DNA of 64,000 bases, taken from assembly GCF_042688385.1 (NCBI RefSeq), contig NZ_JBHUPY010000015.1:186001-250000 (forward strand), written 5' to 3'. The stretch's first letter is position 1. The number at the start of each line of letters is the position of its first letter. Source of the DNA: Herpetosiphon sp042688385. GTDB lineage: Bacteria; Chloroflexota; Chloroflexia; Chloroflexales; Herpetosiphonaceae. This document shows positions 8,671 through 15,701 of this stretch, one piece after another. The notes below the pieces were generated by a model. That model made no database searches. It saw only the letters and a program-made list of their open reading frames with translations, and had not been told where the DNA came from. Both the position numbers and the translations under genes were made by a program.

Positions 8671-9306
8671 TCAAAACTCCTCGCGCAGCATCGCCCGTTC
8701 ATGGGGTTTGAGCACATCTAAGCTGCCAAGTTCATCAATTAATGCGGCAGTGGTGGTGAAATGCACGGTCGGCAGGCCAAATGCTCGGGCTGCCTGTACA
8801 TTGCGCAATTTATCGTCGATAAACACAATCTCGCGCATGGGCACGCCCAAGGCTTCAACCGCCAATTCAAAAGCTTGGGGATTGGGCTTGGCCACCCCGA
8901 CCCGCGCCGAATTTATCACCACATCAAATAAGTTGGCAACCTGCCAGCGTTCTAAGATCGTCTCTAAGTCGTCGAGTGCGTTCGAGAGCAAGCCAGTGCG
9001 ATAGCGGCGCTGCAACACTTGGGCAATGCGCACCATCTGTTGATTGAGCTGCTCGCCAGCAAAAAGCTCGTTCATAAAGCCGCTTAGCTCGCCATCAATG
9101 CCTAATTTTTGCTGCATGCCCGCCCAATAGGCTTGGCTGGTGAGCTGGCCAACCCGTGCTTGTCGCCATTCATCGCTGTTATACAACAAGGCATACAACG
9201 ATTCGGCAGAATGGCCATAGCGCTGGGCAATGCTACGATAGCCTTCAAGTGATTCATGTTGCGGATTGAAAACTCCGCCCCAATCGAATAGGATGGCTTG
9301 GGTCAT
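8671..9306 (-). CDS. HAD-superfamily hydrolase
   Basis: The 211-residue protein is a subfamily IA haloacid-dehalogenase-type hydrolase, probably a sugar-phosphate or nucleotide phosphatase. Motif I is FDWGGVF near residue 8; the position of the second aspartate is glycine, as in the YihX/epoxide-hydrolase-N-terminal group. Motif II is LLSNA, motif III is the lysine of GVAKPNPQAF and motif IV is FIDDK. An alpha-helical cap lies between motifs I and II. It is the first gene of a two-gene operon with the downstream GT4 gene, which suggests it may process a phosphorylated sugar in the same pathway. The ribosome site is GGAAG upstream of ATG 9306. Confidence 0.88.
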   Translation of the reverse strand: MTQAILFDWGGVFNPQHESLEGYRSIAQRYGHSAESLYALLYNSDEWRQARVGQLTSQAYWAGMQQKLGIDGELSGFMNELFAGEQLNQQMVRIAQVLQRRYRTGLLSNALDDLETILERWQVANLFDVVINSARVGVAKPNPQAFELAVEALGVPMREIVFIDDKLRNVQAARAFGLPTVHFTTTAALIDELGSLDVLKPHERAMLREEF

Positions 9307-9333
9307 GGTTCTTCCTTTGGTCTAGGCATCAGG

Positions 9334-9502
9334 TGTACTGGGTCATTGCGTTAACCATGGCCTTGATGCCCTCACCCCCTAGCCTCCGCTCCCGCCCGCG
9401 AGGCGAGGGGGAACTGCTCGGTTAGTGCTCCCCTCGCCCGCGTTTAGTGGGAGAGGGGCTGGGGGTGAGGGAACACGGTTGTCAATCCAATGAACCAGTA
9501 CA
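9334..9502. repeat. MITE-like element with 6-bp target-site duplication
   Basis: This 169-bp copy has perfect-looking terminal inverted repeats, TGTACTGGGTCATTG and CAATGAACCAGTACA, around the GC-rich core. The hexamer ATCAGG occurs immediately outside both ends (9328-9333 and 9503-9508), a direct sign of insertion. Compared with sister copies, TGTAATGG has become TGTACTGG on the left and CCATTACA has become CCAGTACA on the right, so pairing is kept. The rest of 9307-9643 holds no gene. Confidence 0.88.
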
Positions 9503-9643
9503 ATCAGGTGATCCTATGGCAGGCGTTCGCGCGCAACCAACAACTAAATTGCAATTTATGCGTCTAAGTTACAGGCTTATGGGCAAACAACGTGAGATAA
9601 TTGTAGCAGATACCACGCTAATCTAGATGAGAATGCGAAATCG

Positions 9644-10378
9644 ATGACAAGCCGTTTGATTCCACCAATTCGGAGCCAGCAACTGCCAGATAAAAGCCAA
9701 TGCGCGGTCTGTGGCCAGCGCTTGACTGGTGCATATTATTTTCTGCCCGACCGACCGGAGCGCTATTGCGAACAATGTATTGAGCAACGCCCACGCTGTA
9801 GCAGTTGTGCCGCGCCTGTTGGCAGCGATGGCTGGACGCTGCACGATGGGCGGGCGCAGTGTGGCAGTTGCCATCGCAGCGCAATTTACGATCCGCAGGA
9901 AGCCCAAGCCTTGTATGCAGACACGGTTGCTTCGCTAGCCCAACACCCAGGCTTGCAAGTGCAAGTTGGCGCAAATTTTCGGTTGGTCGATCAGCCAACA
10001 ATCCAAGATTTGGCTCGTCAAGGCGCAATTGCCACCGAAGGCCAACAAATGCTTGGGCTGTATCTGCGCCAAGGCCGCATGCGGGTGGTGTATGCCTTGT
10101 ATGGCTTGCCGCGCTGGCGCTTTCGCCTCGTTGTAGCCCACGAATTTGCCCACGTTTGGCAGGGCGAACATTGTCCGTTATTAACTGATTACGATTGGGT
10201 GGAAGGCTTTGCTGAATGGGTTGCCTACCAACATTTGCTCTTTTTGGGCGCAACCAAGGCCGCTGAAAGATTACGCAATGGCGAGCACCCTTATCGCAAG
10301 GGGTTGGAGCAATGCCTCAAACTCGAAGAACAAATTGGCGTTCGTGGGGTTTTGGCAGCAATGCGCACCCTCGAATAA
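9644..10378 (+). CDS. DA1-like LIM zinc finger and HExxH metallopeptidase
   Basis: The 244-residue protein pairs a LIM-type double zinc finger with a zinc peptidase domain, the architecture of plant DA1 ubiquitin-activated peptidases. Four CxxC pairs are visible at Cys20/23, 42/45, 52/55 and 73/76. The peptidase motif HEFAH (residues 166-170) continues as VWQGE and is followed 16 residues later by VEGFAEW, supplying the third ligand candidate Glu187 as in the gluzincin-like DA1 active site. No signal peptide is present, so it is cytoplasmic. The start is not marked by a strong ribosome site; ATG 9644 is the first methionine before the zinc finger. The downstream membrane protein begins 18 bases after it. 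The substrate is unknown, since the bacterium has no obvious ubiquitin. Confidence 0.85.
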   Translation: MTSRLIPPIRSQQLPDKSQCAVCGQRLTGAYYFLPDRPERYCEQCIEQRPRCSSCAAPVGSDGWTLHDGRAQCGSCHRSAIYDPQEAQALYADTVASLAQHPGLQVQVGANFRLVDQPTIQDLARQGAIATEGQQMLGLYLRQGRMRVVYALYGLPRWRFRLVVAHEFAHVWQGEHCPLLTDYDWVEGFAEWVAYQHLLFLGATKAAERLRNGEHPYRKGLEQCLKLEEQIGVRGVLAAMRTLE

Positions 10379-10396
10379 GCACGTTTTGGAGGAGTT

Positions 10397-11032
10397 ATGC
10401 GCTGGTTTGGGGCGTTTTTTCTGGCCTTTATGCTTTCAACAGCAGGTTTTTTTGCAGTGCTGCCGATTGCAGCAAAAGTAACGACACCACTGGTTTGTCC
10501 TGATGGCACTATCGATTTGCCCGCACGCATTTCGCGCAAAACCAAATTTTATTGCACCAACCAGGGCGAACAACACGAAATTAATCCATTTTGGCTCATG
10601 ACAAGTGGGGTTTTGATTTACACGCCGCTTTTCTATTTGCCGTTATTCTTGCTTGGGCGCAATGCCAAAACGCCGCTTGGTAGCCAGCCAAAGCCAACTA
10701 AGGCCACCATCGATGCTCAGAATCAAGCCCAATTTGCGCGCTCAATTGCCGCTAGTGCCAGCGTGATCGATGCAGAAAAAGGCAAGCATATTTCGAGCAA
10801 TGGCTTTCGCCGCGATGTTGAAGTTATTTTGAGCCTAGCAGTGCAACGCCCCGATGGACCAATCTATAACGCCAAAAGCGCTTGGATGGTTGAAGAATTG
10901 CAGTTTGCGCGGATCGCGATTGGCCAAACGATTGCCGTGCAGATCGATGCCGACGATCCACAGGTGATTTATCCCAGCAGCGAGCTACGCCACATCAAGT
11001 ATTCGCCGTGGTACACCAGCAATTATGCCTAA
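10397..11032 (+). CDS. Two-TM membrane protein of unknown function
   Basis: I do not recognise this 211-residue protein. It starts at ATG 10397 with GGAGGAG upstream. A first membrane segment covers about residues 3-27 and a second about residues 65-85 (WLMTSGVLIYTPLFYLPLFLL). The loop between them carries two cysteines (VCPDG and FYCTN) that could form an extracytoplasmic disulfide. The C-terminal 125 residues are soluble and contain a beta-rich segment (RRDVEVILSLAVQRPDG ... VQIDADDPQVIYPSSELRH), which resembles a small beta-barrel. It follows the DA1-like gene in the same direction and may be co-transcribed. Its stop codon overlaps that of the convergent DUF92 gene by two bases. Confidence 0.75.
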   Translation: MRWFGAFFLAFMLSTAGFFAVLPIAAKVTTPLVCPDGTIDLPARISRKTKFYCTNQGEQHEINPFWLMTSGVLIYTPLFYLPLFLLGRNAKTPLGSQPKPTKATIDAQNQAQFARSIAASASVIDAEKGKHISSNGFRRDVEVILSLAVQRPDGPIYNAKSAWMVEELQFARIAIGQTIAVQIDADDPQVIYPSSELRHIKYSPWYTSNYA

Positions 11033-11850
11033 TTGGCGAGCACGCCAATCAATAAGCCGACCAGCGCGCCAGCGCCAGTGCTAATCAAATTAACCCAATC
11101 GTTATTGAGCCATGCCAAGCCACGATAATGCCGCGTTTCATTGCCGCACTTGTGAATTGTGCGCTCGGTTTCGGTTGCGCAATACTCGCACCAACGCATT
11201 TGCTGCACGGTTGCGCCAAGCAAACTATCAGCCAAAGAGCCTGCAATGCCACCCACCGTTGCGGCAACCACAAACCATAATTGTGGTTCTTGGCCATTGC
11301 CAAGGCCTAAACCAGTCAAGCCCCAAGCACTAAGGCCAATGATGAGTGCGCCAAGGCTGGTGGCGGCCATGCCCAAGCCCGAAATTGCGCCGGAGCGTCC
11401 GCGTTCAACTTGCTTGAAGGTTGTGAGCATAAACGGGCGACCCTTGCTGAGCGTGCCAATTTCGGTGGCCCAGGTGTCGGCAGTGGCGGTGGCAATTGCG
11501 CCCAAGGCCAAGGCCCACCAAGCAAAATGGGGTTGCCACGCATAACCTAAGGCGCTGAGCAAGGGAATGCCGCCATTGGCCATGGTTTGCCAAATATCGC
11601 GCCGATCGTCTTTGCTAAATTTATCGAGCGCAACCACTGCTTTGCGGCGTTTGCCAACTTTGGAAAGCAAACTAGAGCTAGCGAAGAATAAAATAATCAG
11701 CCAGCCCCACGCCCAACTGCCAGCGCCCACCGTTAGCGTGCCAATCAAGACTGCGCCCAGCCAGCCGCTTAAACTGAGCGAACGTCGCCAATAGCCTAGC
11801 CCACCAACCAGCAAGCTCAAGCCGAAGCCCGCCACCAAACGCACAAGCAT
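11029..11850 (-). CDS. DUF92-family membrane protein (VTE6-like)
   Basis: This 273-residue protein has seven or so hydrophobic segments and the conserved core of the DUF92 (TIGR00297) family: NGGIPLLSALGY, ATATADTWATEIG, the SGAISGLG stretch and GSLADSLLGATVQ. Plant VTE6 in this family phosphorylates phytyl phosphate during tocopherol and phylloquinone salvage, so an isoprenyl-phosphate kinase role is plausible but not shown here. A cytoplasmic loop near residue 220 carries WCEYCATETERTIHKCG, with three cysteines and a histidine that could bind a metal. The 3' end converges with the two-TM gene, the bases CTAA serving as stop on both strands. Downstream of its start lies a repeat cluster. Confidence 0.85.
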   Translation of the reverse strand: MLVRLVAGFGLSLLVGGLGYWRRSLSLSGWLGAVLIGTLTVGAGSWAWGWLIILFFASSSLLSKVGKRRKAVVALDKFSKDDRRDIWQTMANGGIPLLSALGYAWQPHFAWWALALGAIATATADTWATEIGTLSKGRPFMLTTFKQVERGRSGAISGLGMAATSLGALIIGLSAWGLTGLGLGNGQEPQLWFVVAATVGGIAGSLADSLLGATVQQMRWCEYCATETERTIHKCGNETRHYRGLAWLNNDWVNLISTGAGALVGLLIGVLAN

Positions 11851-11883
11851 GCCAATGTACCTCAGAATAGACGTTTAAGCTGC

Positions 11884-12184
11884 CCTCGCCCCAATCCCAT
11901 GGTTTTGTTTTGCTTGAAAACGCATGCTCCCCCTCGCCCGCGTTTCAGTGGGAGAAGGGGTTCTTACAAGGGTAGGTTTTAACATCCCCTCACCCCAACC
12001 CCTCTCCCACGCGGCGGGAGAGGGGCTTTAACGCCATGGTTCTCCCCCAATTCCTTCGTAAACAAAAGTCGGCTCCCCCTCGCCCGCGTTTCAGTGGGAG
12101 AGGGGGCTGGGGGTGAGGGAACGCTCCACCGCCGACCAATCGCTCAAAACCGACCCTTGTAAGGAGGGGGTTGGGGGGTGAGGG
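11884..12184. repeat. Compound cluster of GC-rich dispersed repeats
   Basis: Between the divergent DUF92 gene and the M42 peptidase's 3' end there is no gene. The stretch holds a truncated core (about 11930-11960), a full core (about 11984-12118) and a further terminal arm (GGGGGTTGGGGGGTGAGGG to 12182). The pieces TTCTTACAAGGGTAGGTTTT and ACCCTTGTAAGGA also form inverse arms, suggesting insertion of one copy into another. Confidence 0.7.
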
Positions 12185-12199
12185 CATCCTTCTCATTAT

Positions 12200-13282
12200 T
12201 TAGGCCGATTGACCAGCTTTGATATAATCGACGGTCGTTTGATCAAGTTTGCGCACAACTGCGGCCAGCAGCGTCACCACCTGATCAAAATCATCGCGAT
12301 GCAGCAGCGAGGCATGGGTATGAATGTAGCGCGTTGCCACGCCCAGCGCCAATGACGGCACGCCAATATTGCTAATATGAAAACGCCCAGCATCGGTGCT
12401 GCCACCGGTCATCGTGTCGAATTGATAAGGAATCCCCAATTCTTCAGCGGTATCAACCACTAAATCGCGCAAACGGCGATTAGGAATCATGCTGGTATCG
12501 AATAGCAATAGCACTGGGCCGCCGCCCATTTTGGCTTGGGCTTCGTCTTTGCTGACCCCCGGCGTGTCGCCAGCAATACAAACATCGATTGCAAAGGCAA
12601 TATCGGGTTTGACCAGATTGGCGAGGGTTGCCGCGCCGCGCAAGCCGACTTCTTCTTGCACGGTTGCCCCAGCCACAACCGTATTTGGCAGATTGTCGTT
12701 GGCCAATTCGTGCAGCACTTCGACCGCTGCCGCACAGCCAAACCGATTATCCCACGCTTTAGCCATGAGAATTTTGGCATTTTGCAACGGCGTGAATGGG
12801 CACATCGGAATAATGGGATCGCCTGGCCGCACGCCCCATTCGCGGGCTTCAGCAGCTGAGCTAGCCCCAATATCAATAAACATATCTTTCTTTTCGACCA
12901 ATTTTTTGCGCGCTTCTGGCGAGAGCACATGCGGTGGCTTGGAGCCAACCAGGCCCACAATTGGCCCATTGCGGGTTTCAATTTGCACCCGTTGCGCCAA
13001 CATCACCATTTCCCACCAGCCACCGAGCGTTTGAAATTTAATAAAGCCATCATCGGTGATGCGGGTTACCATAAAGCCAACTTCATCGAGGTGGCCAGCT
13101 AGCAGAATCGTTGGGCTGCCTTCGGGGCCAGCTTTACGGGCAGCGATGCTCCCAAGATTATCATTGATTAATTCACCGAAAGGAGCCAAGGCCTCGGCCA
13201 TCACAGCCCGCACTGGCCCTTCGTTGCCTGGTACGCCCGACGCATCGGTCAAAGCCTGCATAAGTGCTAAGCGTTCATCCAC
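12200..13282 (-). CDS. M42-family aminopeptidase
   Basis: The 360-residue enzyme is a dinuclear-metal aminopeptidase or glucanase-like peptidase of family M42, which usually forms a dodecameric tetrahedral shell and trims short peptides in the cytoplasm. The metal ligands are visible in AGHLDEVGF, AWDNRFG, VQEEVGLRGA (the first Glu being the catalytic base), AIDVCIAGDTPG and RYIHTHAS. Length is typical. The start codon at 13282 follows a GGAAG-type site in GCAAAGGAAGC. A promoter with correct spacing lies at 13321-13349. It is divergent from the RNase P-like RNA and not in an operon. Function is assigned with confidence at family level, not for a particular peptide. Confidence 0.92.
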   Translation of the reverse strand: MDERLALMQALTDASGVPGNEGPVRAVMAEALAPFGELINDNLGSIAARKAGPEGSPTILLAGHLDEVGFMVTRITDDGFIKFQTLGGWWEMVMLAQRVQIETRNGPIVGLVGSKPPHVLSPEARKKLVEKKDMFIDIGASSAAEAREWGVRPGDPIIPMCPFTPLQNAKILMAKAWDNRFGCAAAVEVLHELANDNLPNTVVAGATVQEEVGLRGAATLANLVKPDIAFAIDVCIAGDTPGVSKDEAQAKMGGGPVLLLFDTSMIPNRRLRDLVVDTAEELGIPYQFDTMTGGSTDAGRFHISNIGVPSLALGVATRYIHTHASLLHRDDFDQVVTLLAAVVRKLDQTTVDYIKAGQSA

Positions 13283-13320
13283 AAGCGTGCTTCCTTTGCA
13301 ATTAAACGGTTACTCGTTGC

Positions 13321-13349
13321 ATTCTATGCTACTTTGCGCATACCGACAA
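13321..13349 (-). promoter_or_regulatory. Promoter of the M42 peptidase
   Basis: On the minus strand TTGTCG (13344-13349) and TAGAAT (13321-13326) are 17 bases apart. Transcription would start near 13314, 32 bases before ATG 13282. Its -35 box touches the -35 box of the divergent RNA promoter. Confidence 0.65.
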
Positions 13350-13378
13350 TTGACAATCATCCAAAAGCCGATTATGAT
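13350..13378 (+). promoter_or_regulatory. Strong sigma-70-type promoter of the RNase P-like RNA
   Basis: TTGACA (13350-13355) and TATGAT (13373-13378) are separated by 17 bases, near-ideal for the housekeeping polymerase. The start point would be 13385 or 13386, exactly where the outer terminal helix of the RNA begins. Confidence 0.85.
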
Positions 13379-13385
13379 CAACAGC

Positions 13386-13841
13386 TGTGCATAATCATAG
13401 CAATGTAGCCGTCGCTGGCGCAAGCTAGAGGCAACTTCCCGACCCTTCCGACCACCCTCGCGGTGGACAAGTTACCCTGTGAAACCGTAAACAGGGGCGC
13501 GAGTTTGGGTAACCTGCTCGTGACGCAAGCCGACAACAGCAAACATTCCCGCCAGTGGTCATTTGGCTGCTGGTAAGGGCTGAAACGGTGGTGTAAGAGA
13601 CCACCAGCATGCCTCAGCAATGAGCGTGGCTAGGTGACTGCGCTAACCCTTGAAGGGCAAGGTGTGTGGGACGGGCTAAACTAGTGAGAGAGGCAACTCG
13701 TTTGAATCACGGCGTTCGTTCACATCGCAGCGAAACCGGAACCTTGGGTGACACCCAAGTGCCTAGGGATCGCCCGCAATTGCGGAGATAGATGGCGGCT
13801 AATCCAGAATCGGGGGTATTGCAGCGCTATGGTTATGCACA
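13386..13841 (+). ncRNA. rnpB: RNase P RNA-like transcript
   Basis: Three blocks match bacterial type A RNase P RNA as I remember the E. coli molecule: AACAGCAAACATTCCCGCC at 13535-13553, the block TGGTAAGGGCTGAAAC / GTGTAAGAGACCACC at 13571-13605 (conserved region III), and CCCTTGAAGGGCAAGG at 13647-13662. The ends pair twice: TAGCCGTC (13406-13413) with GGCGGCTA (13794-13801), and an outer 16-bp helix of 13386-13401 with 13826-13841. The P4 region is abnormal: the 5' strand reads GAGGCAACTTCCC where GAGGAAAGTCC is expected, and the 3' strand GGGATCGCC where TGACTGTCC is expected, yet GGC/GCC and TCCC/GGGA still pair. It is either a very diverged genuine RNase P RNA or a relative of it. The 3' end runs antisense into the methyltransferase gene. 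Confidence 0.75.
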
Positions 13842-14578
13842 CCATTTGTTTGCACCAGATACACCACCCGCGTCGCTTCATTTAAATCAACAGGCTCCCC
13901 ATCACGATTCAACCGCATAACCACGCTTAATCCAGCTTCTGCCAACAATTCAACAATGTGCTGATCGCTATAGGCTGCTTGGAGATGGGTTTCGCTGCCG
14001 CGTTGCCATGCATCGTCGTGGCGCTGAAACCAAACAATCTTGCCAATCCCAATTTGGGCTTCTTGGTCAAAATCCAGGGCATTGTAAATATATAAATCAT
14101 CGCGATCAAGCACAACGTGGTTGTGTTCAGGCCAAGTTGCATACAGCAATGGCGTATTCAAATCAAATACCAACCAGCCATTTGGTGCAAGTGCGGCGGC
14201 AATTTGCTGAAACAGGTGGCCTAATTGCATTGGCTCAAGCAAGTAATTCAGCGTATCAAACAGGCTGATGATTAAATCGTGCTTGGTTGTCGCTTGCCAT
14301 GTCGTTAAATCAGCTTGTTGCCAAGCCACAGTCGCGTGCTGCAACTCAGCATGCAAGCGAGCTTGGGCCAACATCGTTTCCGAGCGATCGATTGCAGTGA
14401 CCTGATAGCCTTGCAAGGCCAGTGCTACCGCAGCATCGCCCGTGCCACAGCCAAGATCAAGCACCGTTTGAGGCCGCAGTTCGTGCTGTTCAAGCCATGG
14501 CAAGAGCCAATTGAGCATGTGCAAGCTCAGCCAGCTCTGGCCAGCTTGGCGATAAATTGAGGCATATTCATTATACAT
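13799..14578 (-). CDS. Class I SAM-dependent methyltransferase
   Basis: This 259-residue protein has a Rossmann-type methyltransferase domain: VLDLGCGTGDAAVALA (motif I) near residue 55, TAIDRSETMLAQA (acidic end of strand 2), QQADLTTWQ (motif II region) and the ISLFDTLNYLLE segment seen in small-molecule methyltransferases of the Methyltransf_25 group. The C-terminal half adds a beta-rich region with SETHLQAAYSDQHIVELLAEAGL. The substrate cannot be predicted. ATG 14578 begins MYNEYASIY, the usual N-terminus of this group; an upstream start would add 14 unlikely residues. The last 14 codons lie antisense to the outer helix of the RNase P-like RNA. No partner gene lies upstream. Confidence 0.88.
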   Translation of the reverse strand: MYNEYASIYRQAGQSWLSLHMLNWLLPWLEQHELRPQTVLDLGCGTGDAAVALALQGYQVTAIDRSETMLAQARLHAELQHATVAWQQADLTTWQATTKHDLIISLFDTLNYLLEPMQLGHLFQQIAAALAPNGWLVFDLNTPLLYATWPEHNHVVLDRDDLYIYNALDFDQEAQIGIGKIVWFQRHDDAWQRGSETHLQAAYSDQHIVELLAEAGLSVVMRLNRDGEPVDLNEATRVVYLVQTNGVHNHSAAIPPILD

Positions 14579-14596
14579 AGCTGCTATTGTACCCGA

Positions 14597-14700
14597 TGCA
14601 GAACATAGAACAAAGAGCATAGAACATAGGGATGAAGAAAATCAAAAGGCAAAAGTCAAAAGTCAAAAAAGAATAGCGAACAGAGAGCATAGACCAAAAG
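14597..14700. repeat. AGAGCATAGAACATAG short repeats
   Basis: Tandem and degenerate copies of GAACATAGAACAAAGAGCATAG type sequence, with AAAAGGCAAAAGTCAAAAGTC runs, fill the start of a 595-base gene-free stretch. The same words recur, in one or other orientation, at 15025-15065, 34970-34990, 35100-35135, 42415-42445 and 44075-44095. Their role is unknown. Confidence 0.6.
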
Positions 14701-14733
14701 GATGAGGGATGAGGGATGAGGCTATAGGCTAGA

Positions 14734-14932
14734 TGTAATGGTTCATTGGATTGGCAATCGTGTCCCCTCACCCCCCAACCCCCTCTCCCACGAAAACGCG
14801 GGCGAGGGGGAGCCGACCATTGTTCGCCAAGGAATTGCGGGAGAACCAGCGCGTTAAAGCCCCTCGCCCACCACGTGGGAGAGGGGTTGGGGTGAGGGGA
14901 TCAAGCCGTGGTTAACCTCATGTACCATTACA
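14734..14932. repeat. MITE-like element, full copy
   Basis: A 199-bp copy runs from TGTAATGGTTCATTG to TCATGTACCATTACA around a GC-rich core with long inverse arms (CCCCTCACCCCCCAACCCC and GGGGTTGGGGTGAGGGG). The flanks GGCTATAGGCTAGA and GCTCTTGGCTATTGG extend the inverted symmetry loosely. The sequence from 14933 to 15090 is AT-rich with short CTTCGTG-type and TCTATG-type repeats and no gene. Confidence 0.8.
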
Positions 14933-15100
14933 GCTCTTGGCTATTGGAAGATTTTTCGGGCAATTCGTGGAATTCGTGGCTAAAAAATACATTATCGTGG
15001 CCCTTCGTGTCATTCTTCTCTATTGTATGTTCTATGTTCTATGCTCTATGTTCTCTATTCTTCCTCCCTCATAATTCATCCTTCATAATTTACTCTCCCG

Positions 15101-15116
15101 TGGCACAGCATTTGCT
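15101..15116 (+). promoter_or_regulatory. Sigma-54-type promoter (-24/-12)
   Basis: TGGCAC, five bases, TTGCT matches the sigma-54 consensus, with the GG and GC pairs exactly ten bases apart. The start point would be near 15127, giving a leader of about 47 bases to ATG 15174. The surrounding 22 bases (15099-15120) recur without change upstream of the CsbD gene at 53665-53686. Confidence 0.75.
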
Positions 15117-15173
15117 TTTACAAACAAGCAGATGACAGAATCAATGTGAATAACAAACCTAGGAGGAAATACC

Positions 15174-15464
15174 ATGGAATTCTCAGTGATTGGCTTATTG
15201 CTTATGTTGTTGATCGCCGCAGTCTGTGGAGCCGCAGGGCAAGCAATTGCAGGTTATAGCATGGGCGGCTTGTTGGCCTCAATCGGCGTTGGTTTTATCG
15301 GTGCATTGTTGGGCACCTGGATCGCAGGCAACACCGGTTTGCCAGAACTGCTGACGATCGATATTGAAGGGAAGCCATTCCCAATTATCTGGTCGATTAT
15401 TGGCGCAACCTTGTTTGCTTTGATTATTTCGTTTGTGCGCGCACCACGTCGCCGCCGCGTCTAA
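15174..15464 (+). CDS. GlsB/YeaQ/YmgE-family stress membrane protein
   Basis: The 96-residue protein has three hydrophobic segments and the glycine-rich pattern GYSMGGLLASIGVGFIGALLG typical of the transglycosylase-associated (GlsB/YeaQ/YmgE) family, followed by an inner segment IIWSIIGATLFALIISFV and a basic tail RAPRRRRV. Members sit in the cytoplasmic membrane and are commonly induced by general, envelope or osmotic stress; the biochemical role is unknown. AGGAGG stands nine bases before ATG 15174. It is a single-gene unit, framed by a sigma-54-type promoter and a strong terminator, so expression is probably stress- or activator-dependent. The shared promoter block suggests co-regulation with the CsbD and Dps genes. 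Confidence 0.85.
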   Translation: MEFSVIGLLLMLLIAAVCGAAGQAIAGYSMGGLLASIGVGFIGALLGTWIAGNTGLPELLTIDIEGKPFPIIWSIIGATLFALIISFVRAPRRRRV

Positions 15465-15493
15465 GCTCAACGCACAGCTAAAACAAACAGCAA

Positions 15494-15526
15494 GCGTTCT
15501 GTCGTCATACGACAGGACGCTTTTTT
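15494..15526 (+). terminator. Rho-independent terminator
   Basis: GCGTTCTGTCGT (15494-15505) pairs with ACGACAGGACGC (15509-15520) around a three-base loop, followed directly by six T residues. Confidence 0.92.
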
Positions 15527-15701
15527 GATTCAAATCGGAATGAGCGTTTGATTAACTTCAGCTGTGCAGCTGCCAATAGTAGCTAAAATGTTTGCTTTAT
15601 GTCATGCCAAAAGTTGTCAAAAGCAGACGAGACCGCTATACTGCCGTATACGATGTTTGCTGTGGATGCCGCAAATATCAGCTTTTCGGCGGAGGTTCTG
15701 G

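Noticed and set aside
9618..10253. A 211-residue antisense ORF opposite the DA1-like gene
   Set aside because: The plus-strand gene has four CxxC pairs and HExxH; the antisense frame has no motif or ribosome site.
13378..13620. An 80-residue minus-strand ORF and a 61-residue ORF inside the RNase P-like region
   Set aside because: They overlap strongly structured RNA blocks and a plus-strand promoter, have no ribosome site and no domain-like sequence.
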